A stretch of 44,017 nt of DNA from the NCBI GenBank assembly GCA_022567305.1, contig JADFHF010000030.1, positions 1-44,017 on the forward strand, in the 5' to 3' direction. Positions 34,394-42,624 of the stretch are shown here, piece after piece. Every line of letters begins with the position of its first letter. The first letter of the stretch is position 1. The notes beneath the pieces are model-generated. The model made no database searches. It had not been told where the DNA came from and saw nothing but the letters and a program-made list of their open reading frames with translations. Made by a program: the position numbers and the translations under genes. Origin of the DNA: Bacteroidota bacterium. GTDB lineage: Bacteria > Bacteroidota > Rhodothermia > Rhodothermales > UBA10348.

Positions 34394-35593
34394 CTACAGT
34401 CGATTATACTTCTTCATGATCTCAGTGAGTCGGTCGAGTGGCAAGGCATGCCGGATCGAGCCATTCGCGCCATCCATGGTAGGCGCCGCCGTCAGCGCAT
34501 TGAGGATCGCTTCTTCCGTCGCTTCCGAAGCTGCTTCCCAGAGGCTGCTGACTCCGTTATCACCGGTCCATGACACATTTTCATCCGAGCTGCGAGGAAC
34601 AGTCGAAAAGGCGATAAAGACATCACCACTTCCATGCGTCGAGACGGATCCAGTCTTTGCGAGGCCCATTGCGAGACGCTTGCACAACCGATTCAACTGA
34701 ATGGGAAGAAGAGGAGCATCTGTCGCTGCAACGATAATAATCGATTTGGATTTCTCTACCTCGTCTTCCGGATATCGAAGGAGCTCCTCGCCTACGGGTA
34801 CGCCATCAACGCGGAGAAGATGTCGCGATCCGTGGTTGGCATTAACAAGAACCCCCACGGTGTATCCGCCTCGATTCGCAGGTATCCTGCGAGAGGACGT
34901 ACCGATCCCAGATTTAAATCCGTAGGAACGCATTCCCGTACCCCCACCGACTGCGCCCTCTTCCACTGGCCCGTCTGCCGCGCTTGCAATCGCTCTTAAA
35001 ACGTCATCCTCCGAGAGATGTCTTCCCTGAATGTCACCGAGGCTATCCCAACATTCGCCAACAACGGGCACGGGGACTCGCTCCGTGACGCCTATTTCAG
35101 GATGTTCCTGAAGCAAATAGGTAAGTGCAGCATCATAAACGATCCCCACATTCGCCGTCCCGGTTAGAAAGATGGGCGTTTCGAGAAGCCCGCCGTTCAG
35201 CGTGTTGAGCAGGCCCGTCAGCTCTCCGTTGCCATTGAGTATGAAGCCTCCGACTGGCAGCTTCTCTCGATATACATTTCCTGAACGGGGAAGAATGGCC
35301 GTCACTCCAGTTCGGATCGGACCTTCTCCTACGATCAGTCGACCGGAGCCAGAAATATTGGTGGTGTGACCAACCCGAACACCTTCGACGTCGGTGATTG
35401 CATTATGCAGACCGGTCGGTAAACGACCGATGGTGATTCCGAGATCTCTGAGGCGAGTGCGGTTACCCGGATTCGTATTTCTTCGAGAACTGGCTTTCGA
35501 TATCTGAACTCCCAGAGCTGACCAGAGCCCAGACAACGCGCTTCCAAATGTCATCTGGACGAATCCGCGCCTGGAAAAGTGGAATTTCGACAT
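34394..35593 (-). CDS. P1 family peptidase (DmpA/BapA), Tat-exported
   Basis: 399 residues from ATG 35593, preceded by a purine-rich GAGGCGAGG; an earlier frame start at 35632 is not needed. A twin-arginine signal is visible, 'SRRGFVQMTFGSALSGLWSALG', residues about 7-28, so the enzyme is folded before export to the periplasm. Core motifs: 'NAITDVEGVRVGHTTN', 'GFILNGNGELTGL', 'GAVGGGTGMRSYGFKSGIGTSSRR', 'VLVNANHGSRHLL', and 'SKSIIIVAATDAPLLP', where the predicted nucleophile is Ser284. This is the first gene of the long minus-strand operon, 7 bp before the cytosolic paralogue, suggesting cleavage on both sides of the inner membrane. Confidence 0.93.
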   Translation of the reverse strand: MSKFHFSRRGFVQMTFGSALSGLWSALGVQISKASSRRNTNPGNRTRLRDLGITIGRLPTGLHNAITDVEGVRVGHTTNISGSGRLIVGEGPIRTGVTAILPRSGNVYREKLPVGGFILNGNGELTGLLNTLNGGLLETPIFLTGTANVGIVYDAALTYLLQEHPEIGVTERVPVPVVGECWDSLGDIQGRHLSEDDVLRAIASAADGPVEEGAVGGGTGMRSYGFKSGIGTSSRRIPANRGGYTVGVLVNANHGSRHLLRVDGVPVGEELLRYPEDEVEKSKSIIIVAATDAPLLPIQLNRLCKRLAMGLAKTGSVSTHGSGDVFIAFSTVPRSSDENVSWTGDNGVSSLWEAASEATEEAILNALTAAPTMDGANGSIRHALPLDRLTEIMKKYNRL

Positions 35594-35915
35594 GGTCGAG
35601 CCTCGCCTCACCCTAAATTGCTTGGCAACCATGCCAAGGTCCGGACCAATCTAGGACATAAGGATGAAGAAAATGTGGTCGCAATCGTGGTCGTGACGTT
35701 ACGAGATCGTTGAGAATAAAGCTTGGCAGTTGCTTGATCGATGAACCGCTTCAAATCGACAGATTACCTTGTCCGTAGACCGGATCCCCCAAGACCCTAC
35801 TCATAACCTAGTGTCTTGACGGGGTTTGCCACGGCAGCCTTAACCGATTGCGACTCGATTGAAAATCTGTTAGACTTCGATCACTCATTCAGCTCGCACG
35901 ACCAGCACCTCACGA
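35594..35915. promoter_or_regulatory. 322-bp divergent intergenic region, promoter of the P1/aminotransferase/thiolase operon
   Basis: No open frame of merit. It separates the operon's first gene (minus) from the ltrA pseudogene (plus) and must contain the operon promoter. I cannot point to a strong palindrome or a regulator gene next to it; the operon therefore seems to be controlled from elsewhere. Confidence 0.5.
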
Positions 35916-37062
35916 ATGCCAAACTCAAGCATCGTTTCTCCGGAAGATCAGACGGTAACATTCGTCGAACTTTTCTTTGATCTGGTATTCGTCTTCTCGG
36001 TTACACAGGTTGTTTCGTTCTTCCATCATGGAGTTTCCTGGAGTACAGCAGGCAGTGCAGTCCTCGTTTTCTGGTTGGTGTGGTGGGCCTGGACTCAGTT
36101 TACGTGGGCCCTGAATGCTGCAAATACGGATCATCAGCATATCCAGATTGCTATGCTCTTGGCGACGGCCATCGCATTTTTTATGGCCATCGCTGTTCCA
36201 GACGCCTTCGGTAATAAAGCGCTGTGGTTCGCGATCCCATATGTGATGGTTCGTCTGGTCGGGCTCCACGTCTATACAAAGGTCACGGTAACCAACGAAA
36301 AACAACACGAAGGGTGTTCGCTTGTTTGCTTTGGCTTCAATTGGTGGACTCATCGCGGTCGTGATGGGCGCCGTCATGGGCGGCCCGACTCAATACTGGC
36401 TCTGGGGACTCGCTATTCTTTTAGATGCGCTCGCTGCACAGGTAGCGGGAAAATCTGATAGCTGGAATCTGCATCCAGAACATTTTGTCGAGAGACACGG
36501 ACTCATCGTGATCATCGCCCTCGGAGAATCCTTGATTGTCGCCGCTGCGGGTCTAGTAGGTTCCGATCTCACCCTCACTCTTCTGACGGTCGGGCTCTTG
36601 GCAGTGATGATCACGTGCGCACTCTGGTGGAGCTACTTTCCCTACGTAAAACCACTTTTGGAGAGCGGGCTGATCCGGACTGAGGCATCGGACGAAGGCC
36701 CGATGGCGAGAGACGCGTTTAGTTTTGGCCATTTCCCGCTTCTCTGCGGGATTATTGCCATCTCATCAGCCATAGAAGTGGCGGTATTGGATCCGACTGC
36801 ACCCCTGCCACTCGAGGTGCGAGTTGCGATGGCGAGCGGCCTTTTTCTTTTTACGGTTGCCGCTGCGTACGCTCAGTGGCGAACCGTAGGTATTCTGCCG
36901 AGAATGCGCCTCTTCGTTATTGTCGTCACGGGAGCGGCCATTGTTCTAGTAGCCGGCACGCTCCCGTGGGTAACACTCCTGATTGCATTCGTAGGGGTGA
37001 CTGGGGTGGTGATCGTCGAATACGTAAAATGTAGACCGATGGTCGAGCACATGATCGGTTAG
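35916..37062 (+). pseudogene. ltrA: Low-temperature-requirement protein A (LtrA)-like membrane protein, frameshifted
   Basis: Two overlapping frames together make one LtrA-like protein of about 380 residues. The first (35916 onward) has 'TFVELFFDLVFVFSVTQVV', 'WLVWWAWTQFTWALNAANTDHQ', 'LLATAIAFFMAIAVPDAFG'. After 'YTKVTVTNE' it runs into nonsense and would stop at 36458. The second (open to 37062) continues with 'LFALASIGGLIAVVMGAVMGG', 'HFVERHGLIVIIALGESLIVAAAGL' and the remaining membrane helices. The join falls at 36298-36302, a run of five A; removing one A restores one reading frame. This could be a true frameshift or a homopolymer error. A -1 slip would give the wrong frame. The family is membrane-bound, with unknown biochemical role. 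Confidence 0.82.
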
Positions 37063-37246
37063 AACCTACACCCTGCAAATCGCGATTTCGGATTTTTTCT
37101 ACGTATTCACTCCTGAAAAACAGGCACAATCCTTGCTGTTCCAAGGAATAAATCCATCGAACCTCCCCCAATAAGGGGAAAACAGGCTGCACGACCGAAA
37201 TCAAACGATTTCTCTTCAACAGGTTCCTTCGCGAAAGCGAGTCCAA

Positions 37247-37840
37247 ATGAAAACCCTCTTCAACAAGCAAATCAGACTCGGAGTCCTGCTTACTGCGGTA
37301 TTTCTTCTCGTGGCGGCCATGGTCGGATTTACAGAAAGCACGTCTGGCACGACCCAGAGCGAATACTGGGACGATTCAACCATTGAGTGGGATGATGAGG
37401 CTGATGATACGTGGCGCAATGATATCCACGGAATAGAATCCATCAGAGTTCAAGTCTCCTCAGAAGTGATCGGGAAACAGGTGAAATCGGTGACGGAGGT
37501 TGAAAAACTGAATCCGTCCAGAGATTTACAAACGACAAACGGCCTTGCCTTGGAGCTCCGACGCATTGTGCGCGCAGGTCGCTCGATGGAAACCCTCCGA
37601 AACAGTCCCATTCAGGTTCTTAAGCGTCGATGCTATGACGGTATGCAGAGGCTTCAAGCAGAAGTCATCGCCATCAAAGCACGTCGAAAAAACCTCGCAG
37701 TCGCGACACAATCGCTTTCTCTGGGTAAAGTATTCAGCAACGTCATGAAGTGCGTTTCCTGCGGAGGAGATGCCAAAAAGGCCTGTGATCTTGCTCGGAA
37801 AGACCTTAACGTGATCGTTCGTAGCCTCAGCATGGATTAA
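37247..37840 (+). CDS. Membrane-anchored protein of an unrecognised Cys-motif family, paralogue 1
   Basis: 197 residues. One N-terminal membrane segment (about residues 10-28, 'LGVLLTAVFLLVAAMVGFT'), an acidic low-complexity stretch ('YWDDSTIEWDDEADDTW'), then a conserved C-terminal domain of about 90 residues shared with the gene at 38181: 'LRRIVRAGRSMETLRNS', 'KRRCYDGMQRLQ' and 'KCVSCGGDAKKACDLARKDL'. The four cysteines (one, then CxxC, then one) are conserved in the paralogue and may form disulphides or bind metal outside the inner membrane. Family not recognised; function unknown. No ribosome-binding site of note. Confidence 0.8.
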   Translation: MKTLFNKQIRLGVLLTAVFLLVAAMVGFTESTSGTTQSEYWDDSTIEWDDEADDTWRNDIHGIESIRVQVSSEVIGKQVKSVTEVEKLNPSRDLQTTNGLALELRRIVRAGRSMETLRNSPIQVLKRRCYDGMQRLQAEVIAIKARRKNLAVATQSLSLGKVFSNVMKCVSCGGDAKKACDLARKDLNVIVRSLSMD

Positions 37841-38053
37841 CCCATCTGACGACGGGCAACGCGAAGATGATTTTGTCGAGCCCACATGCTTTGGTCAATC
37901 TGCCACCTTTCTAAGGTCGTCTCGAATTCTCGAGGCTGATTTCTATTCGGAATAGAGAAGAGCGAGGAAAACTCGTTCAAATGTTGGTTGCGATAAGTAA
38001 TTCGGGCTTCGGAAAATTTATTGTAAACGAAGCATTCATAATATTTTACACGT

Positions 38054-38069
38054 AGTGATCTGTATCACA
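38054..38069. promoter_or_regulatory. CRP/FNR-like palindrome
   Basis: AGTGA-TCTGTA-TCACA (38054-38069) fits the CRP consensus TGTGA-N6-TCACA at nine of ten half-site positions. It is 112 bp upstream of the ATG at 38181. A CRP/FNR-family regulator is a plausible binder. Confidence 0.5.
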
Positions 38070-38071
38070 AT

Positions 38072-38087
38072 TACGTAGAACTACGTA
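38072..38087. promoter_or_regulatory. Perfect inverted repeat TACGTAG-AA-CTACGTA
   Basis: Two perfect 7-bp arms with a 2-bp centre, two bases downstream of the CRP-like site. It looks like a second operator in the same promoter, about 94 bp before the ATG at 38181. No known regulator family is suggested. The remaining parts of the 340-bp gap 37841-38180 show nothing further. Confidence 0.5.
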
Positions 38088-38180
38088 TATACGAATCAAT
38101 GTCTGACGCGATACTCACCATACGGACAGGGATCGACGCATTTTTGAGTATTCCACCCACTAATCGACCATTTGGTCTCA

Positions 38181-38777
38181 ATGACAGAAAAAAACGACTT
38201 CTGGAGTAAAGAAACCAAGATTGCTCTTGTAATCCTGGTCCTCTTTTCGGGCTTAATGGCCTATTTCGTACTGGGTGACAACGTGTCGTCAGATCAAACG
38301 CCGTATGTATCAGCGGCAGATTCCCCTTCGCCGACAGAATACATCGAAGAACCGGTTCAAGATCGCTACTCCATTGATTCAGAATACGTTTCAGCCGCAG
38401 GCAGTTCGGTGTCGAAAGCAGCCCACTCGAATCCGGGTGTCGCTCGTCTGAGCACGGACTCGGAAGAAGTCACTGTTCAATGGTTGATTATGGGACTCAG
38501 GCGCATCATTCGGGCGGGTCGATCCATGGAGATGCTTCGAAACAGTCGTAACTTAACGCTGACTCGCCGATGCCAGAATGGCATGCAAAAGCTCCAGGAA
38601 CAATTGAGATCCATCATGTCCAAGGGGCGTTCTCTGCCTCTCCCCACGGAGCGACCATCGATCAATGCAGTTCTCAGCAAAATCAAGGTCTGTATTTCGT
38701 GTGGCGGCTCCGCGCGAAAATCATGCACCGAAGCTGACAGAGAACTCACACGGATCGCGCAGGGCGTCACGGACTAG
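38181..38777 (+). CDS. Membrane-anchored protein of an unrecognised Cys-motif family, paralogue 2
   Basis: 198 residues from ATG 38181; a TTG three codons earlier is possible. N-terminal membrane helix at about residues 13-31 ('IALVILVLFSGLMAYFVLG'), a variable Ser/Glu/Pro-rich linker with 'SAADSP' and 'EEPVQDRYSIDSEYVSAAGSS', then the same C-terminal domain as the gene at 37247: 'GLRRIIRAGRSMEMLRNS', 'TRRCQNGMQKLQ', 'KVCISCGGSARKSCTEADREL'. The linkers do not align, so only anchor and domain are conserved. Two operator-like palindromes precede it. Function unknown. Confidence 0.8.
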   Translation: MTEKNDFWSKETKIALVILVLFSGLMAYFVLGDNVSSDQTPYVSAADSPSPTEYIEEPVQDRYSIDSEYVSAAGSSVSKAAHSNPGVARLSTDSEEVTVQWLIMGLRRIIRAGRSMEMLRNSRNLTLTRRCQNGMQKLQEQLRSIMSKGRSLPLPTERPSINAVLSKIKVCISCGGSARKSCTEADRELTRIAQGVTD

Positions 38778-38885
38778 TCCAGTGCCGGATCACGCTGACC
38801 GTAGGCCCACGCAATTCAAACGGTCTATACAGGACGACATCATCTGCCGATACTAACCGTTGAGTAAGCGTTTGACGACGAAAAA

Positions 38886-39410
38886 ATGACACGATTCGTA
38901 GCAGCCATATTGCTTGTTTTCGGGTGCACCGCCTGTGATTCACTCAGTCCAGTCGAATCGGCCGACCAACAAGAGCAAGAAGAGCCAGCCAGTCCATCTG
39001 AACTGTATTTGGTCTCTCTGGTCAACGTGGCACGCACCATTGCGCGATCCTGCGGTGCCTCGCAACACGCAGCCACATCGCCTGTCAGCTGGAACAGCAA
39101 ACTTGAAACGGCAGCACAGTCTCATTCCGAAGACATGGCCTTCGAGGATTTCTTCAGCCACACAGGTTCTGATGGCTCAACAGTAGCCAATCGAGTCACC
39201 GCGACAGCCTATAGCTGGCGAACGGTCGGAGAAAATATTTATGCAGGTTTTACCGAAGCCGAGCGCGCAATGACAGCGTGGCTTGATAGCCCCGGACACT
39301 GCCGAAATATTATGGATCCTGACTTTAAGGAAGTGGGTATGGCTGTCGTTGTCAGCAGCACATCGACCTATCAGGCCTATTGGACGCAAGTGTTCGGCGC
39401 CCAACGATAG
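38886..39410 (+). CDS. CAP/SCP-domain (YkwD-like) lipoprotein
   Basis: 174 residues. Lipoprotein signal 'FVAAILLVFGCTAC', lipid Cys at about residue 14 or 17, then a Glu/Ser-rich linker and a CAP domain: 'LVNVARTIARSCG', 'WNSKLETAAQSHSEDMAFEDFFSHTGSDGST', 'GENIYAGFTEAERAMTAWLDSPGHCRNIMDPDFKEVGMAV', 'YWTQVFG'. The two His and two Glu of the CAP cavity are present (SHSED, SHTG, GENIYAG and the PGHCRNIM element). Bacterial members are secreted and often bind cell-envelope ligands. It stands alone, followed by 260 bp of non-coding sequence. Confidence 0.92.
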   Translation: MTRFVAAILLVFGCTACDSLSPVESADQQEQEEPASPSELYLVSLVNVARTIARSCGASQHAATSPVSWNSKLETAAQSHSEDMAFEDFFSHTGSDGSTVANRVTATAYSWRTVGENIYAGFTEAERAMTAWLDSPGHCRNIMDPDFKEVGMAVVVSSTSTYQAYWTQVFGAQR

Positions 39411-39670
39411 CGCTCAGCACGCTTCCCGATACGGCTACCGCAGTACAACTCGACGTGAACACATCGAAAGGGCTGGGCGATTTCCTGACACTCTTTATCC
39501 TGAATAACGCTCTGGCGGATGTCTTGACACGAGTGAAAGAGTCGACGGGTTGATTTTTGAATTTGGTCAGAGTACGTTTCACGAACCCCAAAAAGGACAC
39601 CCTGGCCCGTCAGCGTACTCGTCTTTTATGTAAGATTGAATCACTGTAGAAACTCAAAACGAATAGAAAG

Positions 39671-40462
39671 ATGTCAAATTCGAGCTTGACGACAGCCGCG
39701 TCAATCGACGCAAGCGAATTAGAACGGAAAGTAAAGGACATGTATCGCGATGTTGCCCTCGATCCCCATGGTGAATACCACTTCGAGATGGGTCGCCAGC
39801 TTGCCGAGCGATTGGGATATTCTCCCGACGATCTCGACCGCATTCCTGCCGAATCGATCGAGTCTTTCGCGGGCGTCGGATGCTATTTCGACGTCGCCAA
39901 GATATGCGAAGGCGAACGTGTCATCGACTTTGGAAGCGGATCCGGAATGGACACATTCGTCGCCGGCCTAAAAGTAGGTGCAGAAGGAACCGTAGTCGGT
40001 ATTGACATGACGGACGAGCAACTTGCCAAGTCGAGGCGACTTGCAGAGGAGACTGGTGTTTCAAACGTATCGTATCTGAAGGCCTACCTTGAGGACGTTC
40101 CATGTAGTGACGAATCGTTCGATGTTGTCATCAGCAACGGAGTTTTTAATCTTGCCGCCGATAAGCCAAAAGTATTTCAAGAAGTCGCCCGAGTTCTAAA
40201 GCAAGGTGGAAGACTCGCGCTTTCCGACATCGTTTCTGAGCAACAACTGCCCGAGGGCATTACCTGTAATACAACGTATTGGGCAGCCTGTATTGGTGGC
40301 GCCATGCAGATCGATGATTATCGCGCTGCGATTGAGTCGGCTGGGCTCCGCGTAGTCACACTCGAAGACAATCCTCAATATCAGTTCATTTCCGCTGACG
40401 CACAGGGAGCAACCAAGCAGTACGGCGTTAAAAGTGTGACGGTCGTTGCAGAAAAAGTATAA
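39671..40462 (+). CDS. ArsM-like SAM-dependent methyltransferase
   Basis: 263 residues. SAM motif I is 'VIDFGSGSGMDTFVA', motif II 'VVGIDMTDEQLAKSR', motif IV 'FDVVISNGVFNLAADKP', and the post-motif 'RVLKQGGRLALSDIV'. The layout, with an N-terminal 'LGYSPDDLDRIPAESIESFAGVGC' and a C-terminal 'WAACIGGAM', is that of arsenite methyltransferase. However, of the three arsenic-binding Cys of ArsM, the one in the 'SNCVINL' motif is Gly here ('SNGVFNL'); the other two (GVGC and AACIGG) remain. The enzyme may thus methylate something else. No ars genes lie nearby. Name is given by family only. Confidence 0.85.
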   Translation: MSNSSLTTAASIDASELERKVKDMYRDVALDPHGEYHFEMGRQLAERLGYSPDDLDRIPAESIESFAGVGCYFDVAKICEGERVIDFGSGSGMDTFVAGLKVGAEGTVVGIDMTDEQLAKSRRLAEETGVSNVSYLKAYLEDVPCSDESFDVVISNGVFNLAADKPKVFQEVARVLKQGGRLALSDIVSEQQLPEGITCNTTYWAACIGGAMQIDDYRAAIESAGLRVVTLEDNPQYQFISADAQGATKQYGVKSVTVVAEKV

Positions 40463-40558
40463 TTCTTCAGGCTAACTATGAGAATCATTCAGGAGTATCT
40501 TGAAACTCGATCGCTGAGTAGCCCTAAAAACGTAGTATATCTAAGAAATTTGTGAGCA

Positions 40559-40966
40559 ATGATGGATCTCACGGTCGGCCAAAAAGCAACCCGCTCAATC
40601 ACCCTTACGGCTAATCACGTAGAGCAATTCGCCGAGATGAGCGGAGACCGAAATCCTCTTCACTTCGACGAAGAATTTGCGGCTAAAACCCGGTTCGGCA
40701 AGTTGGTTGTCCAGGGCGGACTGACAACCGGTTTGCTACACGCCCTTGTGGCCATGGATATGCCCGGTCCCGGCACCGTTTTTCTGAGTCAAAATTGGAA
40801 GTTCACCGCTCCCGTTTTCATTGGAGATACAATTACCGCCGAGGCGGTGGTCGAAAGCGTTCACGAGAGTAAGCCCGTATCCCAGCTCAAATTTGATGTC
40901 CGACGACAGGATGGCGAAATCGTGTTAAAAGGTGAAGCGTGGTGCTACACTTTCTCTGGAGACTGA
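40559..40966 (+). CDS. MaoC-like hotdog-fold enoyl-CoA hydratase
   Basis: 135 residues, one hotdog domain as in the short (R)-specific enoyl-CoA hydratases. The catalytic pair is Asp30 and His35 in 'SGDRNPLHFDEEFA', followed by 'TRFGKLVVQGGLTTGLL' and 'PGTVFLSQNWKFTAPVFIGDTITAEAVV'. It hydrates trans-2-enoyl-CoA, linking beta-oxidation to other pathways, including storage polyester. It converges on the malic enzyme gene (6-bp gap). Start ATG 40559, with a second ATG one codon later. Confidence 0.9.
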   Translation: MMDLTVGQKATRSITLTANHVEQFAEMSGDRNPLHFDEEFAAKTRFGKLVVQGGLTTGLLHALVAMDMPGPGTVFLSQNWKFTAPVFIGDTITAEAVVESVHESKPVSQLKFDVRRQDGEIVLKGEAWCYTFSGD

Positions 40967-40972
40967 TTGTTC

Positions 40973-42592
40973 TCAGTACGACGGATCATACATCAACCCT
41001 GAGATATACTCTTCGAGATTCTCAGGTATAACCTCCGTCGCTAACTCCTCCTTCTGAACGACTTCGACAACCGCTTTTGCAATCTGTAAAGAGACCCCTC
41101 GAATGTCTTTTAGTGGAGGGTATAAGGATCCAACCGTCAGATCATCATCTGAGACTTGCGCTGCAAGCGTTTTTGCAGCCGCCATGAACATAGTATCAGT
41201 GACTCGGCTCGCTCCGGCAGCAACCACTCCGAGCCCAACGCCCGGAAATATATATGCGTTGTTGCCTTGGCCAGGCCGGAATGTCTTCCCGCCGTATTCA
41301 ACCGACGAGAACGGACTTCCGCTCGCAAATATGGCTCGCCCCTCACTCCATTCATACGCTTGCTCGGCCGTGCACTCAGACTTAGATGTCGGATTGGAGA
41401 GTGCAAAAATGGTCGGGCGTTCGTGTGAGGCGGCCATCATTTGAATGACTTCTCTTGTAAACGCACCGCCACGACCTGAAACACCTATAAGTACGTGTGG
41501 AACAACAGATTGTATCGCTTCAATAAAGTTTAACTCTTGGTATTCATGGGCAAACGGAATCTTGTGCTCCGCCAGATTTTCGCGGTTCGCAACCACAAGT
41601 CCTTGTGAATCGACAAACCAGATGTGCTTGCGAGCATCCTTCTGTTCCAGTCCCTCCTCGACCAAGGCGGACACAATCAATTCTCCAATGCCTGTCGCGG
41701 CAGAGCCTGCTCCTACGAACATGATTCGCTGGTCCGTCAATTTCACGCCCGAGATCCGGCTGGCTGCAAAAAGGCCGGCGAGCGCCACCGCCGCCGTTCC
41801 CTGGATATCATCGTTGAAACAGAGAACAAGATCCCGATAATGATCGAGAAGGCTGATCGCTCTGGGTGTGAGAAAGTCTTCAAACTGAATGAGTGCCTTC
41901 GGAAATTTGTCCTGAACCGCTGTAATAAATTCATCCACAAGATCCATATACGCTTGCCCATCAATCCTTGTGTGTGGATATCCCAGGTACAAGGGATCTT
42001 CCCGTAATTCATCGTTATTCGTACCCACGTCAAGCATCACCGGAAAACAGTAGTGGGGCTGTATGCCCGCACAAGCCACATATAGCGCCAGCTTGCCGAT
42101 CGGGATTCCCATTCCATTAGCCCCAAGGTCACCTAGGCCAAGAATGCGTTCTCCGTCTGTCACGACTATCACTCGGATGTCGTCCTGTGGCCAATTGTCT
42201 AACATCGAACGAATCTCTCCTCGGTCGTCAGGAGTGATATAGAATCCGGTCGCCCGACGGAATATGTGGGAAAATTCTTTGCACGCCTGGCCGACCGTAG
42301 GCGTGTAGAGAAGTGGCATCACCTCTTCGATATGGGAAATGACTGTTTTGTAAAACAGTCGTTCGTTTCGATCCTGGAGTGCGCAGAGAAAAATGTAACG
42401 CTCGATATCTGATTCTTTCCGACGAAGATTCTCCATGACACGAATCTGCTGTCCCTCTTGTGGGAAGACACGGTGCGGAAGCAATCCTTTAAGTCCGTAA
42501 CGCGTGCGCTCATCGGCCGTAAACGCGGTAGACTTGTTCAGTCGGTTATCGCGAAGAAAGTCATATCCACGGGGTTCGTGGTCGAAGTTCAT
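40973..42592 (-). CDS. NAD-dependent malic enzyme (malate dehydrogenase, decarboxylating)
   Basis: 539 residues, the long form of the family (like E. coli MaeA). Marks: 'MPLLYTPTVGQACKEFS' with the catalytic Tyr, 'RVIVVTDGERILGLGDLGANGMGIPIGKL', 'LIQFEDF' and 'FNDDIQGTAAVALAGL' (metal-binding Asp and Glu), and the NAD fold 'IMFVGAGSAATGIGELI'. It converts malate to pyruvate and CO2 in the cytosol. The N-terminal 'RGYDFLRDNRLNKSTAFTADER...YGLKGLLP' is typical too. It follows the outer-membrane protein gene by 32 bp on the same strand, but a functional link is not obvious. Confidence 0.95.
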   Translation of the reverse strand: MNFDHEPRGYDFLRDNRLNKSTAFTADERTRYGLKGLLPHRVFPQEGQQIRVMENLRRKESDIERYIFLCALQDRNERLFYKTVISHIEEVMPLLYTPTVGQACKEFSHIFRRATGFYITPDDRGEIRSMLDNWPQDDIRVIVVTDGERILGLGDLGANGMGIPIGKLALYVACAGIQPHYCFPVMLDVGTNNDELREDPLYLGYPHTRIDGQAYMDLVDEFITAVQDKFPKALIQFEDFLTPRAISLLDHYRDLVLCFNDDIQGTAAVALAGLFAASRISGVKLTDQRIMFVGAGSAATGIGELIVSALVEEGLEQKDARKHIWFVDSQGLVVANRENLAEHKIPFAHEYQELNFIEAIQSVVPHVLIGVSGRGGAFTREVIQMMAASHERPTIFALSNPTSKSECTAEQAYEWSEGRAIFASGSPFSSVEYGGKTFRPGQGNNAYIFPGVGLGVVAAGASRVTDTMFMAAAKTLAAQVSDDDLTVGSLYPPLKDIRGVSLQIAKAVVEVVQKEELATEVIPENLEEYISGLMYDPSY

Positions 42593-42624
42593 GTTGATGT
42601 CTTAGTCTTAACGAGAGCAACCGC

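Noticed and set aside
36296-36303. Programmed -1 ribosomal frameshift in ltrA
   Set aside because: The sequence is G AAA AAC, not a proper X-XXY-YYZ slippery site, and the downstream frame requires +1 rather than -1.
37161-37180. CCCC-AATAA-GGGG hairpin as terminator of ltrA
   Set aside because: Only a 4-bp stem and no T-run on the plus strand.
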